Assembly (NCBI RefSeq): GCF_009741275.1
Contig: NZ_WOWS01000003.1
Span: 434,001-498,000 of the forward strand
From: Winogradskyella endarachnes
GTDB taxonomy: Bacteria > Bacteroidota > Bacteroidia > Flavobacteriales > Flavobacteriaceae
Direction: 5' to 3'
Length of the DNA stretch: 64,000 nt
The translations under genes were made by a program, and so were the position numbers. Below, piece after piece: positions 45,565 to 54,225 of this stretch. The notes below the pieces were generated by a model. That model saw nothing but the letters and a program-made list of their open reading frames with translations. It made no database searches and was not told where the DNA came from. How positions within the stretch are numbered: the stretch's first letter is position 1; every line of letters begins with the position of its first letter.

Positions 45565-46659
45565 ATGAGTAAGCAGAAAAATGCTTTGTCAAAATTGGCG
45601 CTTCAAAAGTTTAAAAAGAACTTTTGGGGCGTTTTTAGTTTAGGAATTATTTTTTGTATTGGTTTAATTTCAATTTTCGCCTATTTGTTTGCACCTGATG
45701 CCTCCAAGAATGCAAATCAGATGCATTTATCTATTCATTCTAAAGCACCAGGATTTAAAGTGGAAATATTAAAGATGCCTTCAGATATTCCATCAAATCA
45801 AAACTTTTTATCAAAATTATTCTTCGGAAAAAATAATACAGACACTGAAATTCCTATACAATCCTATGAGGTAAATGAGAATATACTAACTTATGTAGAA
45901 TATGCATCAGATGGATTAAAAGGGTTACATAAACAAATTAAAATATCCAAGTTTCCTAATTCTAATTATAAAGAATTTATAGACACAAGAACCTTTGTTT
46001 TTGGTACCGACAAATATGGAAGAGATTATTTAAGTCGTGTTTTAATTGGTTCTAGAATTTCATTCTTTATAGGTTTTATAGCTGTGTTAATTTCATTAAT
46101 TGTTGGCCTTTTATTTGGTAGTTTAGCCGGATATTATGGTGGAAAAATAGATGCTGTTATCATGTGGATAATTAATATAACTTGGTCTATTCCTACATTA
46201 TTGTTAGTTATAGCTATCACAATAGCCCTAGGAAAAGGCTTTTGGCAAGTTTTTATAGCAGTAGGCTTAACCATGTGGGTAGAAGTGGCTAGAGTTGTGC
46301 GAGGACAAATTATTAGTGCTAAGCAGATGCAATATGTAACAGCAGCAAAAGCCTTAGGTTACAATGATTACAGAATCATTACAAAACACATTTTACCTAA
46401 TATATTTGGCCCATTAATTGTAATTTCTGCAGCTAATTTTGCAGCAGCCATTTTAATAGAAAGCGGTTTAAGTTTTTTAGGTATTGGTGCGCAACCACCA
46501 ATGGCTAGTTGGGGCGCAATGATAAAAGACCATTACAACTATATTATCTTGGGTAAGCCTTACTTAGCTTTAATTCCAGGTCTTTGTATTATGTTATTGG
46601 TAATGGCTTTTATGTTGGTTGGTAATGCCCTTAGAGATGCTTTGGATGTAAAAACTTAA
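45565..46659 (+). CDS. ABC transporter permease, oligopeptide (DppC/OppC) type
   Basis: A 364-residue inner-membrane permease. A first membrane segment (about 20-42) is followed by a long extracytoplasmic stretch (about 45-140) and then five segments of the BPD_transp_1 domain. The EAA loop, which contacts the ATPase, is visible as AAKALGYNDYRIITKHILPN. No ATPase, second permease or binding protein is encoded nearby, so its partners are elsewhere. Its stop overlaps that of the convergent engB gene by four bases. Confidence 0.88.
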   Translation: MSKQKNALSKLALQKFKKNFWGVFSLGIIFCIGLISIFAYLFAPDASKNANQMHLSIHSKAPGFKVEILKMPSDIPSNQNFLSKLFFGKNNTDTEIPIQSYEVNENILTYVEYASDGLKGLHKQIKISKFPNSNYKEFIDTRTFVFGTDKYGRDYLSRVLIGSRISFFIGFIAVLISLIVGLLFGSLAGYYGGKIDAVIMWIINITWSIPTLLLVIAITIALGKGFWQVFIAVGLTMWVEVARVVRGQIISAKQMQYVTAAKALGYNDYRIITKHILPNIFGPLIVISAANFAAAILIESGLSFLGIGAQPPMASWGAMIKDHYNYIILGKPYLALIPGLCIMLLVMAFMLVGNALRDALDVKT

Positions 46660-47270
46660 TGAGATTTAAGTTGCTCAATCTCGTTATTAGTTGCTTCAAT
46701 GAACCCTAAAACCTCTTCTTGTCCAATAGTTTTTGAAGATGATGTTATAAAATAAGGCGGTAGTTCTTCCCAGAATTTAAGTAGTTCTTGGCAGTACTCC
46801 GCTACGTGGCGCTCAATAGCCTGAGGTTTTAGTTTATCTGCTTTAGTAAAAATGATACCAAATGGAATCTCATTTTCGCCTAAATACTGCATAAATTCTA
46901 AATCTATAGGTTGAGGTTTGTGTCTAATATCAACTAAAACAAAAGCAGAAACGAGTTGCTTTCTTTGTTCAAAATAATTAGTAATAAATTTCTGAAATTT
47001 CTTTTTTGAAGATTTAGAAACACGTGCATAACCGTAACCAGGTAAATCTACCAAATACCAATTTTTATTGATTAAAAAGTGGTTAATAAGTTGCGTTTTT
47101 CCTGGTCGTCCCGAGGTTTTAGCTAAACTCTTTCGGTCAGTAAGCATGTTAATCAGTGAAGATTTTCCAACATTACTTCTGCCAATAAAGGCATATTCTG
47201 GTAGTAGGTTTTTAGGACACTTTTCTACCTCAGAATTACTTACTACAAATTCAGCTGATTTTACTCTCAT
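46656..47270 (-). CDS. engB: Ribosome-biogenesis GTPase EngB/YsxC
   Basis: This 204-residue GTPase is needed for assembly of the large ribosomal subunit. The G1 motif is GRSNVGKSS (about 31-39), G2/G3 follow as TSGRPGKTQ and DLPGYGYA, G4 is FTKADK and G5 TSSSK. The length is typical. It is transcribed toward the permease gene and shares four bases with it. Confidence 0.95.
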   Translation of the reverse strand: MRVKSAEFVVSNSEVEKCPKNLLPEYAFIGRSNVGKSSLINMLTDRKSLAKTSGRPGKTQLINHFLINKNWYLVDLPGYGYARVSKSSKKKFQKFITNYFEQRKQLVSAFVLVDIRHKPQPIDLEFMQYLGENEIPFGIIFTKADKLKPQAIERHVAEYCQELLKFWEELPPYFITSSSKTIGQEEVLGFIEATNNEIEQLKSH

Positions 47271-47280
47271 CTCAAACTTC

Positions 47281-47295
47281 CCACGAAAGTAGGCG
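47281..47295. repeat. Fragment resembling the CCCACGAAAGTGGG hairpin
   Basis: CCCACGAAAGTAGG upstream of engB matches the 6943-6957 hairpin except for one base, which breaks the stem. It is probably a decayed copy. Confidence 0.4.
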
Positions 47296-47414
47296 TCTCT
47301 TTATATTATACTTTAAGGTAATTCTGTTTTACGCAATAAAGTGCAAATTTATTTTAATAGGCTTTTATTTCTACAACAGTATTTCCTTTCTCTTGGCAAG
47401 GATTAATGCTAAGA

Positions 47415-48179
47415 TTAAAATCCACGTTTTTCTAACCATCCATTCAAAATAGTATTAAATTTTTCGGGATGTTCCATCATTGCAGCGTGGCCACATTTAT
47501 CAATCCAGAATAATTCAGAATCTGGCAATAATTCATCAAACTCCACTGCAACTTCAGGTGGTGTAACACTATCATTTTTACCCCAAATGATACAAACAGG
47601 AATGTTCATATTAGGTAAATCTTTTGCCATGTTGTGTCTAATTGCACTTTTAGCAATGGCTAAAGTTTTAATAAGTTTGTTGCGGTCATTTACTGTTTCG
47701 TAGACTTCATCAACAATTTCTTTTGTGGCTACAGCTGGGTCATAAAAAACGTCTTGTGCTTTCTTTTTTATAACTTCGTAATCACTTCTTTTAGTGTAAC
47801 CACCGCCCATTGCGCTCTCGTATAATCCAGAACTTCCGGTAATAATAAGAGCTTTAACTTTTTCAGGGTTTAGTTTTGTATAGTATAGTCCAATATGTCC
47901 GCCAAGTGAATTTCCGAGTAAAATAACTTTGTCTAATCCTTTATATTCAATAAATGATTTTAGGTAATTAGCGAAGCTTTTTACGTTGGTTTTTAGTAAA
48001 GACATCGTGTAAATGGGTAACTCTGGTATAATTACTTTATAGCCTTGTGAGCTAAAGTGCTTAGTAACAGCGTCAAAGTTACTGAGTCCTCCCATAAGTC
48101 CGTGTAACACTATAATTGGTGTACCTTCTCCTACTTCAATATATCTATAATCCTTTTCTTTTTTTAAAAGGTGTGCCAT
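47415..48179 (-). CDS. Alpha/beta-fold hydrolase
   Basis: The 254-residue protein is an alpha/beta hydrolase with the oxyanion motif LHGLMGG (25-31). The nucleophile elbow is GNSLGG, an aspartate lies in GKNDSVTPPE, and the final histidine in CGHAAMMEHPE. No signal peptide is present. The substrate cannot be predicted; esters or lactones are possible. It is divergent from the dcw cluster, with about 284 bases between. Confidence 0.85.
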   Translation of the reverse strand: MAHLLKKEKDYRYIEVGEGTPIIVLHGLMGGLSNFDAVTKHFSSQGYKVIIPELPIYTMSLLKTNVKSFANYLKSFIEYKGLDKVILLGNSLGGHIGLYYTKLNPEKVKALIITGSSGLYESAMGGGYTKRSDYEVIKKKAQDVFYDPAVATKEIVDEVYETVNDRNKLIKTLAIAKSAIRHNMAKDLPNMNIPVCIIWGKNDSVTPPEVAVEFDELLPDSELFWIDKCGHAAMMEHPEKFNTILNGWLEKRGF

Positions 48180-48385
48180 GTATAAGTTAGCCTTGTGTAT
48201 TTAAAACAAATATAACTAAATCCTTTAGAATATAAATAATATACGAAAATTATAAGTCATTTTTTTAAATGGAAAACATCAAATCAGTTGTTAATAATTA
48301 CCACTTTTTAAATGCTGCTTTAATATAGGATTTTATTGGTGTTGAAACGAAAAAATACTGGTTTTATGTAAAACTTATCAACAAA

Positions 48386-48410
48386 TGTGGTAGAATGTGG
48401 TAAAATGTGG
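48386..48410 (+). promoter_or_regulatory. MraZ operator: three TGTGG repeats
   Basis: TGTGG occurs at 48386-48390, 48396-48400 and 48406-48410, each within AATGTGGT-A/G, an exact 10-base spacing. A weaker AGTGG stands at 48446-48450, on the same phase (+40). Family knowledge: MraZ binds three or four direct repeats spaced 10 bases apart upstream of its own gene and represses the dcw cluster. The repeats overlap the -33 region of the promoter below. Confidence 0.85.
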
Positions 48411-48430
48411 TGAATTTTTCAATATCTTTG
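48398..48430 (+). promoter_or_regulatory. dcw cluster promoter
   Basis: TATCTTTG at 48423-48430 is a perfect TAnnTTTG element. TGG at 48398-48400, inside the second MraZ box, is the best -33 candidate (consensus TTG), 22 bases upstream. The expected start lies about 48436, giving a short leader before the mraZ TTG. Confidence 0.6.
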
Positions 48431-48463
48431 ATTCTTAATCGTTAAAGTGGTAAACGAAACCTT

Positions 48464-48934
48464 TTGAATTCATTTATAGGAACATACGAATGTAAAGCTG
48501 ATGCCAAAGGAAGGCTAATGATTCCTGCTGTGCTCAAAAAGCAGTTGTCGTCGGCTTTGCAAGATGGTTTTGTTCTAAAGCGTGCGGTTTTTCAGCCATG
48601 TTTAGAATTGTATCCAATGTCTGAATGGAATAAAATGATGGAGAAGATTAACAAACTAAACCGCTTTAAGAAAAAGAACAATGATTTTATTAGGCGGTTT
48701 ACTGCTGGAGTTAAAATTGTTGAGGTAGATAGTACAGGGCGATTATTAATTCCGAAAGATTTAATCAGTTTTTCCGGAATTAGCAAACAAGTCGTTTTGG
48801 CTTCTGCTGTTAATATTTTAGAGATTTGGGATAAAGATAAATACGAACAAGCTATTGATGATGCGGCTTCAGATTTTGCTGATTTAGCCGAAGAGGTAAT
48901 GGGACAAGACGATGAAGAAAATGGAGTATCATAA
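48464..48934 (+). CDS. mraZ: Transcriptional regulator MraZ
   Basis: A 156-residue protein with two SpoVT-AbrB-like domains (about 5-50 and 80-125). The first carries the typical YECKADAKGRLMIPA and the second VDSTGRLLIPKDL. MraZ represses its own cluster by binding repeated operators, which are visible upstream. Translation must start at TTG 48464, because no ATG exists before the first domain. It overlaps rsmH. Confidence 0.95.
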   Translation: MNSFIGTYECKADAKGRLMIPAVLKKQLSSALQDGFVLKRAVFQPCLELYPMSEWNKMMEKINKLNRFKKKNNDFIRRFTAGVKIVEVDSTGRLLIPKDLISFSGISKQVVLASAVNILEIWDKDKYEQAIDDAASDFADLAEEVMGQDDEENGVS

Positions 48935-49817
48935 TGCAGTTTTACTTAAAGAAACCGTAGATGGTTTAGCAATTAAGCCAGATGGCGTTTATGTCGATGT
49001 TACGTTTGGTGGTGGAGGACATAGTCGTGAAATTTTATCGCGTTTAGGGCCAAACGGAAAATTATACGCTTTTGACCAAGATAAAGATGCTCTTGAGAAC
49101 AAGATTGATGATGAAAGGTTTGTATTAATCAATGAGAATTTTAGATACATCAAACGATTTTTAAGATTTTATGGTGTAAAAGAGGTTGATGGTGTTTTAG
49201 CTGATTTTGGGGTGTCATCGCATCAATTTGATGTCGCAGAGCGTGGCTTTTCTACAAGATTCGAGGCAGATTTAGATATGCGAATGAATCAAGATAATCA
49301 GCTTTCGGCTTTTGAGGTTATTAATGATTATGACGAAGAGCAAATAAAAGCAGTGCTTTTGCAATATGGTGAATTAAGACAGGCACCTGCTATGGCAAGA
49401 GTAATTGTTGAGGCGAGAAAACAAGGGGTAATTAAAACCAGTGAACAGTTAAAAACGGTTTTAAAGAAATTTCTAAATCATCAAAAAGAGAATAAAGTCT
49501 TGGCGCAGATTTATCAAGCAATAAGGATTGAAGTAAATCAAGAAATTGAGGTGCTAAAAGAATTGTTGCTTCAAATGCCAGAAATATTAAAGCCAGAGGG
49601 TCGCTTAAGTTTTATATCCTACCATTCTTTAGAAGATAGGTTGGTGAAACGATTCATTAGAAACGGTCTTTTTGAAGGCGAACCAGAGCGTGATGTGTTT
49701 GGGAATTTTGAAGTGCCTCTTGAAAGGGTTGGTAAATTAATTACACCTTCAAAAGAAGAAATAAAAATAAATAATAGAGCAAGAAGTGCCAAGCTTCGTG
49801 TAGCTAAAAAGCTATAA
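48912..49817 (+). CDS. rsmH: 16S rRNA (cytosine1402-N4)-methyltransferase
   Basis: The 301-residue methyltransferase modifies C1402 of 16S rRNA. The SAM motif is VDVTFGGGGHSREIL, and conserved SYHSLEDRLVKRF is near the C-terminus. The start at 48912 overlaps mraZ by 23 bases. An ATG three codons later (48921) is equally plausible, since there is no Shine-Dalgarno signal to choose. Confidence 0.95.
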   Translation: MKKMEYHNAVLLKETVDGLAIKPDGVYVDVTFGGGGHSREILSRLGPNGKLYAFDQDKDALENKIDDERFVLINENFRYIKRFLRFYGVKEVDGVLADFGVSSHQFDVAERGFSTRFEADLDMRMNQDNQLSAFEVINDYDEEQIKAVLLQYGELRQAPAMARVIVEARKQGVIKTSEQLKTVLKKFLNHQKENKVLAQIYQAIRIEVNQEIEVLKELLLQMPEILKPEGRLSFISYHSLEDRLVKRFIRNGLFEGEPERDVFGNFEVPLERVGKLITPSKEEIKINNRARSAKLRVAKKL

Positions 49818-49870
49818 AAGTTTCGGCTAGTTTAAATGGTATTATTGAGGGGACTGTTGATTGAAATAAA

Positions 49871-49899
49871 TCCTGCTAAGTTGAAAAAGCTTAGCAGGA
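49871..49899. repeat. Inverted repeat between rsmH and ftsL
   Basis: TCCTGCTAAG (49871-49880) and CTTAGCAGGA (49890-49899) pair perfectly across nine bases. There is no T-run afterwards, so it is not a plain terminator. The CCTGCTA-core resembles the AGACCTGCTAGG palindromes of the arg operon. Confidence 0.6.
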
Positions 49900-49994
49900 A
49901 TTTCAGAGAATTAACAAAATAAGAATACCTCTAAAAATAATATAGGCATATTAAAGTATAATAAAATGAGATTACTGCTTTTGGGAGCGCTGAA

Positions 49995-50321
49995 ATGAGA
50001 AAAAATATATACCACATACTCAGAGGGAAATTTCTAATCAGTGATGATTCGTTTAAAAATTGGCGTATCATCATTTTAATTTCTGTCTTAGCTATAATAA
50101 TGATTGCTAGTTCTCATAAGGCCGACCAGAAGGTTTATGAGATTGCAAAATTAACCAATGAGGTAAAAGAATTACGCTCTGCATTTGTAGATAAAAGAGG
50201 AAAGCTAATGCAGCTTAAAAAAGAATCTTTTGTAGAAGTTGAAATGAAAAAAAAAGGAATTGGGATATCCTTAAACCCACCAACAAAAATAATAGTTAAG
50301 TCGCAACAAGAAAAAGAATAA
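49995..50321 (+). CDS. ftsL: FtsL-like divisome protein
   Basis: A 108-residue bitopic protein: a cytoplasmic N-terminus of about 24 residues, one membrane segment (about 25-40) and a periplasmic coiled-coil (KLTNEVKELRSAFVDKRGKLMQLK). Its position between rsmH and ftsI, topology and size match FtsL, which together with FtsB and FtsQ recruits and activates FtsW-FtsI. The sequence itself is poorly conserved, as in all FtsL families. Its stop lies seven bases before ftsI. Confidence 0.82.
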   Translation: MRKNIYHILRGKFLISDDSFKNWRIIILISVLAIIMIASSHKADQKVYEIAKLTNEVKELRSAFVDKRGKLMQLKKESFVEVEMKKKGIGISLNPPTKIIVKSQQEKE

Positions 50322-50328
50322 ACAAGCT

Positions 50329-52341
50329 TTGGCAATAACAGAGAAAAACATATTACACAGATTGTATTTCGTGGCAGGCTGCTTGCTTGTGTTTGCGATT
50401 GCTGTGGTGTTTAAACTTGTGAATATCCAATTTGTTCAGGGTGATAAATATAGGGCACTTGCAGAAAAAAGAACGCTAGAGGATTTTGATATTCCTGCAA
50501 ATCGTGGCAATGTGTATTCTGCTGATGGTAGTTTGTTGGCGACTTCTATTCCTAAATATGATATTAGAATAGATGCTATCCAAGCAAAATCAGCCACTTT
50601 TGAAAAGTATATTGGTGCTTTAGCAGATTCGCTTCATGCGTATAAGGGTAAGCCAGCCTCTTATTACAAGAATATCATCAGAAAAGCACGAAAAAATAAA
50701 AATAGATATTTTCTTTTAGCTCGAAATATTAGCTATTCAGATTATATAAGAATGCGAAATTTTCCGCTTTTAAATCTTGGTGCCATTAAAGGTGGTTTAA
50801 TTGTAGAGCAAACTACTAGGAGAGAGCATCCAATGGGCGGAGTGGCATCACGAACTATAGGTTACGAGCGATTTGATGAAGATGGAAATGTAAGTAGGCC
50901 AGGTATCGACGGTGCTTTTGGTGTAAAATATTTAAGAGGAACAAACGGTAAACGTCGTAAACAAAAAATAGGTAATGGCCAATGGAAACCAATTGCAGAT
51001 TTCGACCAAGTGGAGCCAAAAGATGGTTATGATGTGTACACTACTATAGATGTTAATATTCAAGATATAGCGCATCATTCGTTATTAAAACAATTAGAAT
51101 TATATGAAGCTGAACATGGTTGCGTAGTTGTAATGGATGTTAAAACTGGCGAAGTTAAAGCCATTGCTAATTTGGCTAAAACCTCAAAAGGTACGTATTA
51201 CGAAAAACGAAATTATGCTGTTTATGAAGCACACGAGCCAGGTTCTACATTTAAAGTTATGGCTCTAATGGCTGCTTTAGAGGATAAAGTGATTGATACG
51301 TCAACAGTTGTAGATACTAAAAATGGTAGAAAGAAATTTTACGGTCGTTATATTACGGATTCTGGCATTGGATTTGGTGAAATTTCTGCGGCTCGTGCAT
51401 TGGAGGTGTCTTCTAATATTGGTTTGGCAACAATTATAGATGACAATTATGCGAAGCAGCCACAAAAATTTATAGATCATTTAAAAGGTTGGAAACTTAA
51501 TGATTCTCTCGATATTTCAATAATCGGCGAAGGTATTCCGGATATTCCAGAACCAGGAGCGGCTAACTGGAGTAGAAATGCATTGCCTTCTATTGCTTAT
51601 GGTTATAACCTTACAATTACACCATTACAAACATTAACGTTTTATAACGCAATTGCAAATGATGGCGAAATGATAAAGCCGCGTTTTATTAAATCGGTTA
51701 AGTCATTTGATAAGGATATTGAGGTGTTTGAAAAAGAAGTTATCATAGATAAAATATGTTCAGATAAAACCTTATCTGAGGTTCAAGATATATTGAAAAA
51801 CGTGGTCATTCGTGGTACAGGTCAGCGTATGTACTCTAAAACATTTTCTATGGCAGGCAAAACCGGAACCGCAAGAACGGATTACGCTGACTTAGAAAAA
51901 TGGTACAAAGACAAAAAATATGTGTCGTCTTTTGCGGGCTATTTTCCTGCAGATAACCCAAAGTATTCTTGTATTGTAGTGATACACAAACCAAGTACAA
52001 AAGTGGGTTATTATGGAGCAGATGTTTCAGGACCTGTTTTTAAAAGAATTGCTCAAAAGATTTATACAGATACACCAATTATAGACGAGGTTGAAGCACT
52101 CGATTTCAAAAATAAGTTGGTTGAAAACGATTTTGAAAATTATTTTGATAAGGCTCAAAAATATAGAGAATTAATGCCTAATGTTATTGGTATGCCAGCA
52201 ATGGATGCAATTGCGTTATTAGAAAACTTACCTGTAGATATTAGAGTGAAATTAACAGGAAGTGGCATCGTAAAGAAGCAATCTGTAGAGAAACATCAAA
52301 AATTAAAGTCTAACCAAACTGTCATTTTAGAAGCATCATGA
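50329..52341 (+). CDS. ftsI: Penicillin-binding protein 3 (septal transpeptidase), PASTA-type
   Basis: A 670-residue class B PBP. After a membrane anchor (about 12-32) and a dimerisation domain, the transpeptidase domain shows STFK at 306-309 (catalytic Ser306), SSN at 361-363 and KTG at 511-513. A PASTA domain follows at about 610-670, as in other Bacteroidota FtsI. It cross-links septal peptidoglycan. The start is TTG at 50329. The stop overlaps murE by four bases. Confidence 0.94.
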   Translation: MAITEKNILHRLYFVAGCLLVFAIAVVFKLVNIQFVQGDKYRALAEKRTLEDFDIPANRGNVYSADGSLLATSIPKYDIRIDAIQAKSATFEKYIGALADSLHAYKGKPASYYKNIIRKARKNKNRYFLLARNISYSDYIRMRNFPLLNLGAIKGGLIVEQTTRREHPMGGVASRTIGYERFDEDGNVSRPGIDGAFGVKYLRGTNGKRRKQKIGNGQWKPIADFDQVEPKDGYDVYTTIDVNIQDIAHHSLLKQLELYEAEHGCVVVMDVKTGEVKAIANLAKTSKGTYYEKRNYAVYEAHEPGSTFKVMALMAALEDKVIDTSTVVDTKNGRKKFYGRYITDSGIGFGEISAARALEVSSNIGLATIIDDNYAKQPQKFIDHLKGWKLNDSLDISIIGEGIPDIPEPGAANWSRNALPSIAYGYNLTITPLQTLTFYNAIANDGEMIKPRFIKSVKSFDKDIEVFEKEVIIDKICSDKTLSEVQDILKNVVIRGTGQRMYSKTFSMAGKTGTARTDYADLEKWYKDKKYVSSFAGYFPADNPKYSCIVVIHKPSTKVGYYGADVSGPVFKRIAQKIYTDTPIIDEVEALDFKNKLVENDFENYFDKAQKYRELMPNVIGMPAMDAIALLENLPVDIRVKLTGSGIVKKQSVEKHQKLKSNQTVILEAS

Positions 52342-53801
52342 TGGTATTAAAAGACATATTATACAAGGTTACCATAAACGCAGTGGTTGGTAGTACAAGC
52401 ATTACGGTTAGTAAAATAGAATTCGATTCGCGTCAAATAAAAACTAACGATGTTTTTGTAGCTATTTCTGGGACTATTACAGACGGTCATAATTACATAG
52501 AGAAAGCGATTAAAGATGGTGCAACAGCTATTATTTGTGAAGCGTTACCAGAACATCTTCAAGATGATATAACATATATAGAAGTAGAAAACTCTAATCA
52601 GGCGTTGGCTTTTATGGCTAACAATTATTATGGTCAACCATCCGAAAATTTAAAACTAGTTGGTGTTACAGGAACCAATGGTAAGACAACCGTATCTAGT
52701 TTATTGTATCAGCTATTAAAAAAAGCAGGTTATAAAGTTGGGTTATTATCTACGGTAAAAATTATGGTAGATAATACCATGTATAAGGCAACGCATACCA
52801 CACCAGATTCTTTAACTATCAACAAGTATTTGAAGATGATGAATGATGAAGGTGTAGAGTTTTGCTTCATGGAAGTGAGTTCACACGGTATTCATCAAAG
52901 CAGAACTGAAGGTTTAAAGTTTGAAGGTGGCATTTTCACAAACCTCTCTCATGACCATTTAGATTATCACGAAACGTTTGCGGAATACAGAGATGTTAAG
53001 AAAAAATTCTTTGACCAATTACCAAAAGAGGCATTTGCTTTGTCAAATATTGATGATAAGAATGGTTTGGTAATGTTTCAAAATACACAAGCTAAAAAAT
53101 ACACCTACGCTTTAAAAAACTATGCCGATTACAGAGCTCAGATATTAGAAAATGAATTCAGTGGTCTGTTATTAAAGTTAAATGATAGCGAATTATGGAC
53201 ACGTTTAATAGGAAGTTTTAATGCGTATAATATTCTGGCGATTTACGGAACTGCTGAACTATTAGGCTTAGAAAAAGATGAAATTTTAAGATTGATTAGT
53301 GAGCTTGAAAACGTAGCAGGACGCTTTCAATATTTTATTTCAGACGAAAAAATTACCGCCATTGTAGATTACGCACACACACCAGACGCTTTAATAAACG
53401 TATTGCAAACCATAAACGATATCAGAACTAAAAACGAAGAACTGATTACGGTTGTTGGCTGTGGAGGCGATAGAGATAAAACCAAACGTCCAAAAATGGC
53501 GCATATCGCTTCAGCGTTGAGTACAAAAGCCATTTTTACTAGCGATAATCCACGTGGCGAAGTACCAGAAACCATTATAGAAGATATGGAAAAAGGGGTT
53601 GAGCCTCAAAATTTCAAAAAGACATTGTCTATAACTGATAGAAAACAAGCCATTAAAACAGCTTGCCAAATGGCAGGACCAAAAGATATTATTCTAATTG
53701 CCGGAAAAGGCCATGAGAATTACCAAGAAATTAAAGGTGAACGTTTTGATTTTGATGATTATAAAATCGTTCAAGAGTATTTAAAACAATTACAGAAATA
53801 A
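52338..53801 (+). CDS. murE: UDP-MurNAc-L-Ala-D-Glu:meso-diaminopimelate ligase
   Basis: The 487-residue Mur ligase adds the third residue of the peptide stem. The ATP loop is GTNGKTT at 112-118. The DNPR motif at 403-406 is characteristic of enzymes that add meso-diaminopimelate rather than lysine. The start overlaps the ftsI stop as ATGA. A four-helix-bundle gene, not mraY, follows directly, which is unusual. Confidence 0.95.
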   Translation: MMVLKDILYKVTINAVVGSTSITVSKIEFDSRQIKTNDVFVAISGTITDGHNYIEKAIKDGATAIICEALPEHLQDDITYIEVENSNQALAFMANNYYGQPSENLKLVGVTGTNGKTTVSSLLYQLLKKAGYKVGLLSTVKIMVDNTMYKATHTTPDSLTINKYLKMMNDEGVEFCFMEVSSHGIHQSRTEGLKFEGGIFTNLSHDHLDYHETFAEYRDVKKKFFDQLPKEAFALSNIDDKNGLVMFQNTQAKKYTYALKNYADYRAQILENEFSGLLLKLNDSELWTRLIGSFNAYNILAIYGTAELLGLEKDEILRLISELENVAGRFQYFISDEKITAIVDYAHTPDALINVLQTINDIRTKNEELITVVGCGGDRDKTKRPKMAHIASALSTKAIFTSDNPRGEVPETIIEDMEKGVEPQNFKKTLSITDRKQAIKTACQMAGPKDIILIAGKGHENYQEIKGERFDFDDYKIVQEYLKQLQK

Positions 53802-53829
53802 TAGAAAAGTCAGAATTTCGATATAAGAA

Positions 53830-54202
53830 TTACGAATTAAAATTGAAACAAACATTAAAAAATAGAACTCAAAAGTATGCTGCAGATTGCTGGCATCTAT
53901 GCACTAAGTTTCCTGTGTCTAGAGAGTATAATGCGTACTGTAATCAGTTAATTAGATGTTCAAGTTCTGTTGGTGCAAATTATAGAGCTGCGTGTAGAGC
54001 GAAGTCTGATGCTGATTTCATTAATAAGTTGAAAATAGTTGAAGAAGAGGCTGATGAGAGTATGTATTTTTTAGAATTGCTGCTTCAAGTTACTGATAAA
54101 GAGCATGACGAAATGAAACGCTTGCATAAAGAAGGGAATGAGTTATTGGTAATAGTTGTAGCATCAATAAAAACCATGAGAGCCAAGAAACGTAATTCGT
54201 AA
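53830..54202. repeat. 10-bp inverted repeat flanking the four-helix-bundle gene
   Basis: TTACGAATTA (53830-53839) lies four bases before the start codon and TAATTCGTAA (54193-54202) covers the last codons and stop. They are exact reverse complements. The placement, just outside the start and right at the stop, suggests the ends of an inserted cassette, but ten bases can match by chance in A+T-rich DNA. Confidence 0.5.
53843..54202 (+). CDS. Four-helix-bundle protein (23S rRNA intervening-sequence family)
   Basis: A 119-residue protein with the SSSVGANYRAACRAKSDADFINKL motif pattern of the four-helix-bundle/S23 family, named for frames inside intervening sequences of 23S rRNA genes and related in fold to the Avd protein of diversity-generating retroelements. 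No biochemical role is known. It starts with TTG at 53843. It is not a dcw gene: it sits between murE and mraY, which are normally adjacent. It is in the same orientation, so the cluster can be read through it. Confidence 0.88.
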   Translation: MKQTLKNRTQKYAADCWHLCTKFPVSREYNAYCNQLIRCSSSVGANYRAACRAKSDADFINKLKIVEEEADESMYFLELLLQVTDKEHDEMKRLHKEGNELLVIVVASIKTMRAKKRNS

Positions 54203-54225
54203 ATCATAAATCATAAATTAAAATA

